Of a stretch of 64,000 nt of DNA, positions 9,901-17,320 are shown in pieces. The DNA comes from [Clostridium] celerecrescens 18A (GTDB lineage Bacteria; Bacillota; Clostridia; Lachnospirales; Lachnospiraceae). Made by a program: the position numbers and the translations under genes. Where the stretch lies: contig NZ_PGET01000001.1 in NCBI RefSeq assembly GCF_002797975.1, positions 5,072,001 to 5,136,000 of the forward strand, in the 5' to 3' direction. Position 1 is the first letter of the stretch. Each line of letters begins with the position of its first letter. The notes beneath the pieces were generated by a model. That model was not told the DNA's origin. It saw only the letters and a list, made by a program, of their open reading frames with translations, and did not search any database.

Positions 9901-11236
9901 ATGCCTCGTTCAGCTGAACGCTGTCTACGGTGCCGTTTTTAATGCGGATGCACTTCATGTCCTGCCCGCCGATATCCAGGATGCAGTCAACCTTTGGTTC
10001 AAAGAAGGCTGCCGCATAGTAGTGGGAGATGGTCTCCACCTCTCCTTCATCAAGCAGGAATGCTGATTTTAAGAGGGCTTCTCCGTATCCTGTCGAACAG
10101 GACCATACGATCTGGCTGTCTTTTGGCAATTGTTCCTTGATTTCACTCATGGCCCGGATCGCTGTTGCAAGCGGGCTTCCGTTGTTGCTGCTGTAAAATT
10201 TATATAACAGGGTGCCGTCTTCGCCTACAAGAGCCACCTTTGTGGTGGTGGAGCCTGCATCGATGCCTAAAAAGCATTTTCCATGGTAGGTGGTTAAATC
10301 ACTGGTTTTAACGCAGTGGCTGTTATGGCGGTCTATGAATGCGTCGAAATCAGCCTGATCTGCAAACAGGGGTTCCATGCGCTTTACTTCAAATTCCATC
10401 CGGATGCCGGAAGATAAGCGGTTGATCAGCTCCTCCAGGGAGCTGTCCCCTTCTTGATTTTCCTCTGCATTCATGGCCGCACCAATGGCAGCAAATAAGT
10501 GGGAATGCTCCGGAGCGATGATCTCATCTCCCGATAAATGGAGGGTGCGGACAAATGCCTTCTGAAGCTCCGGAAGGAAATGGAGCGGGCCGCCTAAAAA
10601 GGCTACATGGCCCCTGATGGGCTTTCCGCATGCCAGACCGCTGATGGTCTGATTCACCACCGCCTGAAAAATGGAAGCGGCAAGGTCTTCCCTGGTAGCC
10701 CCTTCATTGATGAGCGGCTGGATGTCCGTTTTAGCAAATACGCCGCAGCGTGCGGCAATGGGGTAAATGGCCTTATAATTGGCCGCATATTCATTTAAAC
10801 CGGAGGCATCGGTCTGTAAAAGCGCTGCCATCTGATCGATAAAGGACCCGGTGCCACCGGCACAGATCCCGTTCATACGCTGGTCAATGCCGCCGGTGAA
10901 GTAAATAATTTTTGCATCTTCTCCGCCGAGTTCGATTGCCACGTCGGTCTGTGGGGCATAATCCTTAAGAGAGGTTGCGACCGATACCACCTCCTGAACA
11001 AAGGGAACCTTTAAATGCTTGGACAGAGTTAATCCACCAGAGCCTGTGATGGCAGGGCGTAATTCCATAGGGCCCAACTTATCAAAGGCCTTCTTTAAAA
11101 GGCCTGCCAGTGTTTCCTGTATGTTTGCAAAATGCCGCTCATAATCAGCGAATAAGATCTCATGGTCATTATTTAATACAGCTATTTTAACCGTTGTGGA
11201 ACCAATATCAATTCCTAATGTGTTATATGTAATCAT
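6974..11236 (-). CDS. fused BadF/BcrA-type ATPase activase / 2-hydroxyacyl-CoA dehydratase-like protein
   Basis: The 1420-residue protein starts with two ASKHA-fold activase domains. The first carries GIDIGSTT (8-15) and CAGGTGSF; the second carries GIDAGSTT (324-331), GGQDMK and a Cys pair C446/C450 (CSSGCGSF) typical of the [4Fe-4S] activators of 2-hydroxyacyl-CoA dehydratases. A cysteine cluster C607-x2-C610-x3-C614 follows, then a DUF2229-like region and a C-terminal HgdB/C-like region. Known activators couple ATP hydrolysis to low-potential electron transfer; the substrate of this fused clostridial family is unknown to me. The start at 11236 is the first ATG after a well-placed promoter; a longer frame to 11338 would overlap that promoter. 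The AGGAGG lies 19 bp from the ATG with a small hairpin between. It is a single-gene unit with its own terminator. Confidence 0.85.
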   Translation of the reverse strand: MITYNTLGIDIGSTTVKIAVLNNDHEILFADYERHFANIQETLAGLLKKAFDKLGPMELRPAITGSGGLTLSKHLKVPFVQEVVSVATSLKDYAPQTDVAIELGGEDAKIIYFTGGIDQRMNGICAGGTGSFIDQMAALLQTDASGLNEYAANYKAIYPIAARCGVFAKTDIQPLINEGATREDLAASIFQAVVNQTISGLACGKPIRGHVAFLGGPLHFLPELQKAFVRTLHLSGDEIIAPEHSHLFAAIGAAMNAEENQEGDSSLEELINRLSSGIRMEFEVKRMEPLFADQADFDAFIDRHNSHCVKTSDLTTYHGKCFLGIDAGSTTTKVALVGEDGTLLYKFYSSNNGSPLATAIRAMSEIKEQLPKDSQIVWSCSTGYGEALLKSAFLLDEGEVETISHYYAAAFFEPKVDCILDIGGQDMKCIRIKNGTVDSVQLNEACSSGCGSFIETFANSLNYQVENFAQEAIFAKNPTDLGTRCTVFMNSNVKQAQKEGAEVSDISAGLAYSVIKNALFKVIKITNASDLGQHVVVQGGTFYNNAVLRSFEKIAGCEAIRPDIAGIMGAFGAALIARERYEESKTTTMLSLDKILGLHYETSMARCKGCTNNCVLTVNRFDGGRQFITGNRCERGLGKEKAKREIPNLFDYKNRRMFDYEPLSPDLAERGTIGIPRVLNMYENYPFWAVFFKELKFRTVLSPQSTRKIYELGIESIPSESECYPAKIAHGHIEWLIKQGIKTIFYPCIPYERNETPDAGNHFNCPIVTSYAENIKNNVEGIKSENIRFLNPFMAFTNEEILVGRLTEVFVKEFQIPASEVAAAARKGWEELMASRSDMEKKGEETLKWLEDNDRHGIVLAGRPYHVDPEINHGIPELITFYGFAVLTEDSISHLAEIERPLVVTDQWMYHTRLYRAAALVKKESRLDLIQLNSFGCGLDAVTTDQVNDILTGSGKIYTVLKIDEVNNLGAARIRIRSLIAALRVRDKRHYEQKVVTSAYHRIMFTKEMKKDYTILCPQMSPLHFDLIEPAIRSFGYRVEVLQNDNRSAVDTGLKYVNNDACYPSLIVVGQIMDALLSGKYDLDRTAVFMSQTGGGCRASNYIGFIRRALEKADMGHIPVISVNANNMESNPGFTITLPMLTKAMQAVVYGDVFMRVLYATRPYEKVPGSANSLHDKWKEVCIESLSRKSPDMMTFSRNIKGIIRDFDNLPRTAVQKPKVGVVGEILVKFSPLANNHIVELLESEGAEAVMPDLMDFLLYCFYNNNFKAQKLGGKKTTAALSNMGISLLEYFRRTAKKELLKSKHFTAPAHIGNLADMAKEFVSIGNQTGEGWFLTGEMLELIHSGTNNIVCTQPFGCLPNHIVGKGVIKELRKAYPDSNIIAVDYDPGASEVNQLNRIKLMLSTAQKNMRRGENPSETV

Positions 11237-11242
11237 ATGTGC

Positions 11243-11261
11243 GGGGTATCCCCTGCCTCCT
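11243..11261 (-). promoter_or_regulatory. long-spaced ribosome site bridged by a hairpin
   Basis: On the minus strand AGGAGG (11261-11256) is 19 nt from the ATG. Between them GGGG-ATA-CCCC (11253-11243) can form a short GC stem, which would leave about 8 unpaired nt. This may restore normal spacing; no closer start codon exists. Confidence 0.5.
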
Positions 11262-11297
11262 TTTGTGTAAAAGTAAGTTGCTGACTCACCGAACATC

Positions 11298-11326
11298 AGT
11301 TTAACATAAAATAAGAAATAATACAA
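11298..11326 (-). promoter_or_regulatory. extended -10 promoter of the activase gene
   Basis: On the minus strand TTGTAT (11326-11321), 17 bp, TAAACT (11303-11298), with TGT directly before the -10. It lies about 60 bp upstream of the chosen start. Confidence 0.6.
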
Positions 11327-11400
11327 TTGCCATAACATGCTAAAAAAATGTTAAATCTAGTAAAATTTGTTTAAGTTAACGAAAAGGGGTTCCTTTTCAT

Positions 11401-11429
11401 TTGACAAAAATGGCCTGGGAAATTATAAT
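11401..11429 (+). promoter_or_regulatory. consensus sigma-A promoter of corA-like gene
   Basis: TTGACA (11401-11406), exactly 17 bp, TATAAT (11424-11429): a perfect consensus match. It argues against any translation start upstream of about 11440. Confidence 0.9.
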
Positions 11430-11487
11430 GTATAAGTCAAAGTCTGCCAACGTTTATTTAGATTTTTCAGTGAAAGAGAGAAATGCT

Positions 11488-12429
11488 ATGATTCAGATTT
11501 ATAAAACAGAAGACGGCCTGATTCAGCAAAAGGATGAGCTTTCTCCCGGTTCCTGGATCGCCCTTACAAATCCTACTGCCACAGAGATCCTGGAAATCGC
11601 CAATACCTGTAAAATCGATCCCGATGACTTAAGGGCTCCTCTTGATGAGGAAGAACGTTCCCGTATCCAGACGGAGGATCATTACACGCTTATCCTGGTA
11701 GACGTTCCCACCATAGAGGAACGCGGCGGCAAGGACTGGTATGTTACCATACCAATGGGTATCATAACAACTGAAGATGCAATCATTACAGTCTGTCTGG
11801 AGGACACTACAGTTCTTAATGCATTTATGGACGGCAGGGTGAGGGATTTCCACACCTATATGAAAACCCGGTTTATCCTGCAGATTCTTTATAAGAATGC
11901 ATCTTTGTATCTGCAATATTTAAGGATTATAGACAAAAAGAGCGGGGAGGTGGAAGAGAAGCTTCATAAATCCACTAAGAACCGGGAACTTATCGAGCTT
12001 TTGGAGCTGGAAAAGAGCCTTGTATACTTTACCACATCTTTACGCTCCAATGAGATGGTGCTTGAAAAACTGATGAGAAACGAAAAAATCAAGAAGTACC
12101 CTGAGGATACGGAGCTTTTGGAGGATGTCATTGTAGAGAACAAGCAGGCGATCGAGATGGCAAACATCTACAGCGGGATTTTAAGCGGTACCATGGATGC
12201 TTTTGCTTCCGTCATATCCAATAACTTAAATATTGTAATGAAGTTTCTGGCAACCATAACCATTGTTATGTCCATACCAACTATGGTGGCAAGCTTTTAC
12301 GGAATGAATGTTAATTCCCTTGGCATGCCTTTTGCGGATAATCCTCATGGCTTTATCATCGTTTTAGGTCTGACGCTGGCCCTGACGCTGATTGTAGCGT
12401 GGATTTTTTCTAAAAAGGATCTGTTTTAG
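11488..12429 (+). CDS. CorA-family divalent metal ion transporter
   Basis: The 313-residue protein has the CorA layout: a large N-terminal cytoplasmic alpha/beta domain, a long helical region (about 130-245) and two C-terminal membrane helices (about 250-270 and 288-308). The signature YGMN (271-274) follows the first helix. The positively charged tail KKDLF is also typical. CorA proteins form pentameric channels for Mg2+ or Co2+. The start at 11488 has AAAGAGAG upstream and lies about 58 bp after a consensus promoter; an upstream in-frame TTG at 11401 is the -35 hexamer itself. The following gene is separated by three copies of a 52-bp repeat and may share the transcript. Confidence 0.88.
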   Translation: MIQIYKTEDGLIQQKDELSPGSWIALTNPTATEILEIANTCKIDPDDLRAPLDEEERSRIQTEDHYTLILVDVPTIEERGGKDWYVTIPMGIITTEDAIITVCLEDTTVLNAFMDGRVRDFHTYMKTRFILQILYKNASLYLQYLRIIDKKSGEVEEKLHKSTKNRELIELLELEKSLVYFTTSLRSNEMVLEKLMRNEKIKKYPEDTELLEDVIVENKQAIEMANIYSGILSGTMDAFASVISNNLNIVMKFLATITIVMSIPTMVASFYGMNVNSLGMPFADNPHGFIIVLGLTLALTLIVAWIFSKKDLF

Positions 12430-12442
12430 CTTTAGCAGTAAA

Positions 12443-12605
12443 GAGGAAACACCCTGTGGGTATACCTTTATGCCCAAAAGGCATGGGCAGAAATGAGGAA
12501 ACACCCTGCGGATATACCTTTATGCCCAAAAGGCATGGGCAGAAATGAGGAAACACCCTGCGGGTATACCTTTATGCCCAAAAGGCATGGGCAGAAATGA
12601 GGAAA
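12443..12605 (+). repeat. 52-bp tandem repeat, three full copies plus a partial fourth
   Basis: Copies span 12443-12494, 12495-12546 and 12547-12598, with a fourth start GAGGAAA at 12599-12605. They are identical except for a few bases; copy 2 has GGATATACC where copies 1 and 3 have GGGTATACC. Each unit holds GAGGAAA, a GGTATACC palindrome and two mutually exclusive hairpins (ATGCC/GGCAT and TGCCC/GGGCA). The partial copy supplies the ribosome site of the gene at 12608, so the repeat appears to have grown from that gene's leader. Confidence 0.95.
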
Positions 12606-12607
12606 GC

Positions 12608-13453
12608 ATGAAGTTTTTTTATAATTTTGAACACAGATTCAGAAAGTATGCGATTCCGAATCTGATGTACTATATCATCGGTATGTATGGTGTGGGACTC
12701 TTAATGGAGATGCTTGCACCGGGATTTTACTGGCAGTACCTGTCCCTTGACGCCGGGAAGATACTTAGCGGCCAGGTGTGGAGAATAGCCACTTTTATGA
12801 TTTACCCGCCGGGAGGCGGCACGTTCTTAAGCCTGATCAGCATGTATTTGTATTACATGCTGGGAGTAAACTTAGAGAGGATCTGGGGAGCATTCCGTTT
12901 TAACGTCTATTTCTTCATGGGAGTCATCGGTCATGTTGCGGCGGCGCTGATCGTGTATATTTTCATGGGAAAGACGGTATATCTGACAACGGAATTTCTC
13001 AATTATTCCCTGTTCTTTGCCTTTGCCGCCACATTTCCGGATTTGGAATTCCTTTTGTTTTTCGTGATTCCTATAAAAGCCAAATGGCTGGCCATCTTTA
13101 ACGGAATTTATTTCCTGTATGGCTTTATCACTGGTAATATAGCGACCAGAGTCACGATATTCATGTCCTTATTGAACTTCATCATCTTTTTTATTTTGAC
13201 ACGGAATTTAAGCCGGTTCAATCCGAAAGAGATCAGGAGAAAGCAAAATTTTAATAAGCAGATGAAGATAAAACCCCAGGGCTGGACACACCACCGGTGT
13301 GCCGTTTGCGGGCGGACCGAAAAAGACTCCCCAAACCTGGAATTCCGTTATTGTTCAAAATGCGAAGGCAGTTATGAATACTGTTCTGAGCATTTGTATA
13401 CACATAAACATGTAACACCGTCCAACCCCACAACCGGTGATACGACCAACTAG
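12608..13453 (+). CDS. rhomboid-like membrane protein with C-terminal zinc-ribbon-like domain
   Basis: The 281-residue protein has about six membrane helices between residues 20 and 200, with an overall rhomboid-superfamily look. The GxSG catalytic serine motif expected in active rhomboids is absent; the corresponding helix reads YSLFFAFAATFPD. It is therefore probably a pseudoprotease or derlin-like protein. The C-terminal tail holds a cysteine/histidine cluster (C231, C234, C249, C252, C259, H262, H266, H268) that looks able to bind one or two zinc ions. The start is set by GAGGAAA (12599-12605), 2 bp before the ATG triplet context, inside the last repeat unit; an in-frame ATG at 12545 lies in the repeats. 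pyk follows 15 bp later and is probably in the same operon. Confidence 0.7.
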   Translation: MKFFYNFEHRFRKYAIPNLMYYIIGMYGVGLLMEMLAPGFYWQYLSLDAGKILSGQVWRIATFMIYPPGGGTFLSLISMYLYYMLGVNLERIWGAFRFNVYFFMGVIGHVAAALIVYIFMGKTVYLTTEFLNYSLFFAFAATFPDLEFLLFFVIPIKAKWLAIFNGIYFLYGFITGNIATRVTIFMSLLNFIIFFILTRNLSRFNPKEIRRKQNFNKQMKIKPQGWTHHRCAVCGRTEKDSPNLEFRYCSKCEGSYEYCSEHLYTHKHVTPSNPTTGDTTN

Positions 13454-13468
13454 CTACGGAGGATAACG

Positions 13469-14905
13469 ATGAAGAGAACCAAGATTATTTGCACCATGGG
13501 ACCTAATACCAACGATTACGCAATGATGAAGGCACTTGCCGAGCACGGCATGGATGTTGCCAGATTCAACTTTTCACACGGTGATTACGAGGAGCAGAAG
13601 ATGCGCCTTGATTTACTGAAGAGCATCCGTGAGGAACTTGATCTTCCGATTGCAGCGCTACTTGATACAAAAGGACCGGAGATCCGTACCGGACTTTTGA
13701 AGGATGGCAAAAAGGTGAATCTGAAAGAGGGAGAAATCTATATCCTGACAACAGAGGAAATCGTTGGAGATGAAACAAAAGGACATATAAACTATGGTGG
13801 CCTGAATGAAGATGTAGTCCCAGGAAACCGTATCCTCATTGACGATGGCCTGATTGAACTGGAAGTCATCGAGGTAAAGGGCAAAGAGATTACGTGCAAG
13901 ATCATTAACGGCGGTGAGCTGGGAGAGAGAAAAGGCGTCAATGTTCCTAATGTTAAGGTAAAGCTTCCGGCACTTACAGATAAGGATAAAATGGATATAA
14001 AGTTTGGTATCGAGCAGGGCTTTGATTTCATTGCAGCTTCCTTTGTGCGTACCGCTGATGCCATTAACGAAATAAAGAAAATCCTGGATGATCATGGTTC
14101 CAATATGGCCGTAATTGCCAAGATCGAAAACGCAGAAGGCATTGAAAACCTGGATGATATCATCGAAGCCAGCGACGGCATCATGGTTGCCCGCGGCGAC
14201 ATGGGAGTTGAGATCCCGGCCCAGGAGGTTCCGTTCATCCAGAAGCGAATCATCGAAAAATGTAACGAGGCCTGCAAACCTGTTATTACGGCAACCCAGA
14301 TGTTAGATTCCATGATCCGCAATCCCCGCCCAACCAGAGCAGAGGTAACGGACGTGGCTAATGCAGTTTATGACGGAACGGATGCTGTAATGCTTTCCGG
14401 CGAAACCGCTATGGGTAAATATCCGGTTGAAGCTCTTTCCATGATGGCGTCCATCGTAGAGGAGACAGAAAAGCATCTGGATTACAGCGCATACAGAGAG
14501 CGCAAGGTTTCTGCTGTTAATGTGCATAATGTATCCAATGCTGTATGTTATTCTTCTGTTGCCACTGCCCATGATCTGGGAGCCAGAGTAATTGTTGCTC
14601 CAAGCATCACCGGCTTCACGACAAGACTGTTATCCAAATGGAGACCGGAAAGCCTGATCATCGGCCTGTCACCAAGTGCTTCTGCCCTTCGCCAGATGCA
14701 GTTATACTGGGGCGTAAAGCCATTCCATGGAAAGCGTGCGGAGTCCACGGACGTTTTGATTTATTCCTCCATGGAGCTGTTAAAGTCAAAAGGCATTGTC
14801 AAGGAAAATGAAACGGTAGTGGTAACTGCCGGTGTAGTAAATCCGGTAAGAAAAAATGAGCCGGCAGCTCATACCAACATCATGAGGATCGTAACCGTAG
14901 ATTAA
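13469..14905 (+). CDS. pyk: pyruvate kinase
   Basis: The 478-residue protein converts phosphoenolpyruvate and ADP to pyruvate and ATP in the last step of glycolysis. It begins with the conserved KRTKIICTMGPN and continues with NFSHG, the DTKGPEIRTG substrate loop, IAKIEN and the active-site block MVARGDMGVEIP. ATQMLDSM and DGTDAVMLSGETA follow. The length fits the basic three-domain enzyme without the extra PEP-utiliser-like C-terminal domain found in some bacilli. ACGGAGGA lies 7 bp before the ATG. It sits 15 bp after the rhomboid-like gene. No clear hairpin terminator follows. Confidence 0.97.
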   Translation: MKRTKIICTMGPNTNDYAMMKALAEHGMDVARFNFSHGDYEEQKMRLDLLKSIREELDLPIAALLDTKGPEIRTGLLKDGKKVNLKEGEIYILTTEEIVGDETKGHINYGGLNEDVVPGNRILIDDGLIELEVIEVKGKEITCKIINGGELGERKGVNVPNVKVKLPALTDKDKMDIKFGIEQGFDFIAASFVRTADAINEIKKILDDHGSNMAVIAKIENAEGIENLDDIIEASDGIMVARGDMGVEIPAQEVPFIQKRIIEKCNEACKPVITATQMLDSMIRNPRPTRAEVTDVANAVYDGTDAVMLSGETAMGKYPVEALSMMASIVEETEKHLDYSAYRERKVSAVNVHNVSNAVCYSSVATAHDLGARVIVAPSITGFTTRLLSKWRPESLIIGLSPSASALRQMQLYWGVKPFHGKRAESTDVLIYSSMELLKSKGIVKENETVVVTAGVVNPVRKNEPAAHTNIMRIVTVD

Positions 14906-14991
14906 GGGATGCCCGTGAGTAAGTAAAAACGCAGGATCTGCAAGCGTGCATTGCGGATTGCCCCTTCTATGAATAATTATACAAAAAAGTG

Positions 14992-15020
14992 TAGACAAAG
15001 GAGTCTATCCCCGGTACAAT
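14992..15020 (+). promoter_or_regulatory. sigma-A promoter of lysA
   Basis: TAGACA (14992-14997), 17 bp, TACAAT (15015-15020). The transcript would start near 15027, at the edge of the leader stem. Confidence 0.7.
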
Positions 15021-15074
15021 GTAGCTTACAGCAGATGTGCCGGAGACAGGCTCTTTTTGCATATGGTAAGCTAC
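15021..15074 (+). promoter_or_regulatory. leader hairpin upstream of lysA
   Basis: GTAGCTTAC (15021-15029) is perfectly complementary to GTAAGCTAC (15066-15074), with further pairing possible inside (TGTGC with GCATA). The right arm ends 3-5 bp before the AGAGGAGAGG ribosome site. It is too short for a lysine riboswitch. Part of the left arm may lie upstream of the transcription start, so it could act as DNA operator or RNA. Confidence 0.45.
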
Positions 15075-15091
15075 GAGAGGAGAGGAAAGCT

Positions 15092-16363
15092 ATGGACAAG
15101 AGACCATTTGTTACTAAGGAAAAGTTAGAAGAAATCGTGAGAGAATATCCAACACCTTTTCATTTATACGATGAAAAGGGAATCAGGGAGAATGCCCAGA
15201 AGTTAAAGGAGGCGTTTTCCTGGAATAAAGGGTACCGGGAGTATTTTGCGGTAAAGGCCACGCCCAACCCATTTATCCTGAATATTTTAAAGGATCATGG
15301 GTGCGGAGCAGACTGTTCATCCATGACAGAGCTTATGATGTCTGATTGCCTTGGCTTTACCGGTTCTGATATCATGTTTTCGTCCAATGACACGCCTGCC
15401 GAGGAATTCCAGTATGCGGACAAAATCGGCGGTATCATCAATCTGGATGATATCACTCATATTGATTTTCTTAAAAAAGCCATCGGGCATATTCCGGAGA
15501 CCATCAGCTGCCGTTATAATCCGGGCGGCATATTTAAGATCAGTAATGACATTATGGATAATCCGGGAGACTCCAAATATGGGATGACGACCGAGCAGAT
15601 GTTTGAGGCCTTCCGTATATTGAAAAGCAATGGAGCCAAAAACTTCGGAATTCATGCATTTTTAGCAAGCAACACGGTAACCAATGAATATTATCCTCTT
15701 CTTGCAAAGGTGCTTTTCGAGCTTGCGGTAAAGCTTAAAAAGGAGACGGGAGCCCATATCTCTTTCATAAACTTATCAGGTGGGATCGGAATCCCTTACC
15801 GTCCGGGGGAAGAGTCCAATGACATCAAGGCCATCGGTGAAGGGGTCAGAGCCGTATATGAAGAAATTCTGGTGCCGGAAGGAATGGGAGATGTGGCTAT
15901 TTACACAGAGCTTGGACGCTTCATGCTGGGACCTTACGGCGGACTGGTAACAAGGGTCATTCATGAGAAGCATACCCACAAGGAATACATCGGCGTGGAT
16001 GCCTGTGCAGTTAATTTGATGAGACCGGCCATGTATGGGGCATATCATCATATCACTGTTATGGGGAAAGAGGGTGAGGTGTGCGGCCATAAATATGATG
16101 TGGTGGGCTCTCTCTGTGAAAATAATGACAAATTCGCCATTGACCGGAACCTGCCTGAGATATCCGTAGGCGATCTGCTTTTCATACACGATACGGGAGC
16201 TCATGGTTTTGCCATGGGATATAATTATAACGGGAAATTAAAGTCTGCGGAGCTGCTCTTAAAAGAAGATGGATCCGTTCAGATGATCCGCAGGGCCGAA
16301 ACGCCCAGGGATTATTTTGCTACCTTTGATTTTTGCGATGTGCTGAAGGATATGAAATATTAA
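15092..16363 (+). CDS. lysA: diaminopimelate decarboxylase (short clostridial type)
   Basis: The 423-residue protein is a PLP-dependent fold-III decarboxylase. Lys55 in YFAVKATPNP is the expected cofactor lysine. FGIHAF supplies the conserved His region, LSGGIG the phosphate-binding Gly stretch, and GSLCENNDKF the C-terminal active-site Cys block. LysA removes CO2 from meso-diaminopimelate to give L-lysine. The family also includes carboxynorspermidine and other decarboxylases, but the sequence looks like the LysA form annotated in related clostridia. The start at 15092 follows GAGAGGAGAGG; an upstream in-frame extension would run through the promoter. It is monocistronic, with a terminator at 16390-16434. 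Confidence 0.82.
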   Translation: MDKRPFVTKEKLEEIVREYPTPFHLYDEKGIRENAQKLKEAFSWNKGYREYFAVKATPNPFILNILKDHGCGADCSSMTELMMSDCLGFTGSDIMFSSNDTPAEEFQYADKIGGIINLDDITHIDFLKKAIGHIPETISCRYNPGGIFKISNDIMDNPGDSKYGMTTEQMFEAFRILKSNGAKNFGIHAFLASNTVTNEYYPLLAKVLFELAVKLKKETGAHISFINLSGGIGIPYRPGEESNDIKAIGEGVRAVYEEILVPEGMGDVAIYTELGRFMLGPYGGLVTRVIHEKHTHKEYIGVDACAVNLMRPAMYGAYHHITVMGKEGEVCGHKYDVVGSLCENNDKFAIDRNLPEISVGDLLFIHDTGAHGFAMGYNYNGKLKSAELLLKEDGSVQMIRRAETPRDYFATFDFCDVLKDMKY

Positions 16364-16389
16364 TATTTTCGTAAGAAATTATATAGGAA

Positions 16390-16434
16390 GGAGAGATGGT
16401 TTCCGGTGATTCAGGAAACTTCTCTCCATTTTTT
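16390..16434 (+). terminator. terminator of lysA
   Basis: GGAGAGATGGTTTCC (16390-16404) pairs with GGAAACTTCTCTCC (16414-16427), followed by ATTTTTT. Confidence 0.85.
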
Positions 16435-16893
16435 ATTTACAAACCGTGTATTTTCTTAATTTGGGCAGAAAAATCCCTGTGCCACATGACACAGGGGAGA
16501 TTTTTCTTAGGATTTTCGGATTTCAAAAAGGGTGAAAGGATAATTGATACATTGTGCATTTCTTATGGTATTAGTATAACACACCGACTCTAGAAAAGTT
16601 TGTATATTGTTTGAATAGATTATGAAGATTTTCTTAATTCAATCTTTGCGTAAAAAAATCAGATCTAGTTAAAGCTGCAAAAAAAATCAGGACTCGCTTT
16701 GGACCTCCCATAAGCCTGTTTTTTACCTCATAAGCAGGAGTGCGGATTGCAAATATTCGATTGACTCTATTTTTTATATATAGCACGAAATAACAAGCTA
16801 AAGAAAATGTGACTTGCAGCAAGAGCTAGTTAAATAAGAAAAAAACATCGAAATTTGTAGGTGATATGTTCTTTCTTTCAAAAATTCTTGGTA
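16435..16893. other. gene-poor AT-rich gap with hairpins and a dispersed-repeat copy
   Basis: A second hairpin, CCCTGTG (16475-16481) with CACAGGG (16490-16496), has A/T flanks on both sides and may be another terminator. A loose promoter TTGTGC-N17-TATAAC lies at 16552-16580. The segment 16741-16763 matches 52297-52319 with one mismatch. Short open frames here have no ribosome site and are not called. Confidence 0.5.
16741..16763. repeat. dispersed 23-bp repeat, copy 1
   Basis: TGCGGATTGCAAATATTCG followed by ATTG; it is the same as 52297-52319 except for one base. Both copies lie in non-coding gaps. The core CGGAT-n7-ATYCG is an inverted repeat. Confidence 0.6.
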
Positions 16894-16923
16894 TATAATA
16901 TTAGTATGGAGGTGAGAGATATA

Positions 16924-17202
16924 ATGGGTAGATCTTGGCATTTATTTCCTGGTACTTTCAGAAATAAGAGTATAAGGAATTGTTTAAGAGGACTGGAGAG
17001 TAATGAAGATTATACAATATTTTATGATGATGGAATTTTCCAGTTTGAAAGGAAAAGAGGAAGTAAAAAAATTGTCTGTGAGATTAGTGTAGGTGCGTTT
17101 TATGACATTTGTAATGGCTTATATGATAAAACGGAGATTAATAATCGAATAAATGATTTTATTCTGCAGCAATTATATCTAAAAGGTGTTGAATTAGAGT
17201 AG
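16924..17202 (+). CDS. small orphan protein of unknown function
   Basis: The 92-residue protein is not one I recognise. It is soluble, has no signal peptide, and mixes aromatic and charged residues (start MGRSWHLFPG, end LYLKGVELE). The ATG at 16924 is well supported by GGAGGTGA (16908-16915) 8 bp upstream, and a TATAAT lies at 16894-16899, though without a good -35. The coding sequence is clearly AT-richer than its neighbours, which suggests recent acquisition. A perfect 18-bp stem follows 48 bp after the stop. It lies alone between lysA and a convergent peptidase gene. Confidence 0.6.
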   Translation: MGRSWHLFPGTFRNKSIRNCLRGLESNEDYTIFYDDGIFQFERKRGSKKIVCEISVGAFYDICNGLYDKTEINNRINDFILQQLYLKGVELE

Positions 17203-17250
17203 CTATTGGTTGAAGGGTGCTTATTTCCTGTTCCTATCCTTTTACATAAC

Positions 17251-17294
17251 AATGAACCCTCTATGTTGGTTTTATTCAACATAGAGGGTTCATT
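17251..17294. terminator. bidirectional terminator, perfect 18-bp stem
   Basis: AATGAACCCTCTATGTTG (17251-17268) is perfectly complementary to CAACATAGAGGGTTCATT (17277-17294) with an 8-nt loop. It lies between two convergent genes. The U-tracts are short. Confidence 0.75.
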
Positions 17295-17320
17295 TCAATT
17301 CCGGGCCCGGCAGAAAACAT

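Noticed and set aside
11401..11487. N-terminal extension of the CorA-like protein from a TTG at 11401
   Set aside because: That TTG is the first part of a perfect TTGACA-N17-TATAAT promoter, so it is unlikely to be in the transcript; 11488 has a ribosome site.
12443..12605. CRISPR array
   Set aside because: The 52-bp units are contiguous with no unique spacers and no cas genes nearby.
14906..15091. Lysine riboswitch before lysA
   Set aside because: The promoter leaves only about 65 nt of leader, far too short for the lysine aptamer of about 170 nt.
16396..16593. Open frame overlapping the lysA terminator
   Set aside because: It lies across the terminator stem and lacks initiation signals.
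16634..16822. Minus-strand open frame covering the dispersed repeat
   Set aside because: It has no ribosome site; its readable stretch comes from the repeat itself.
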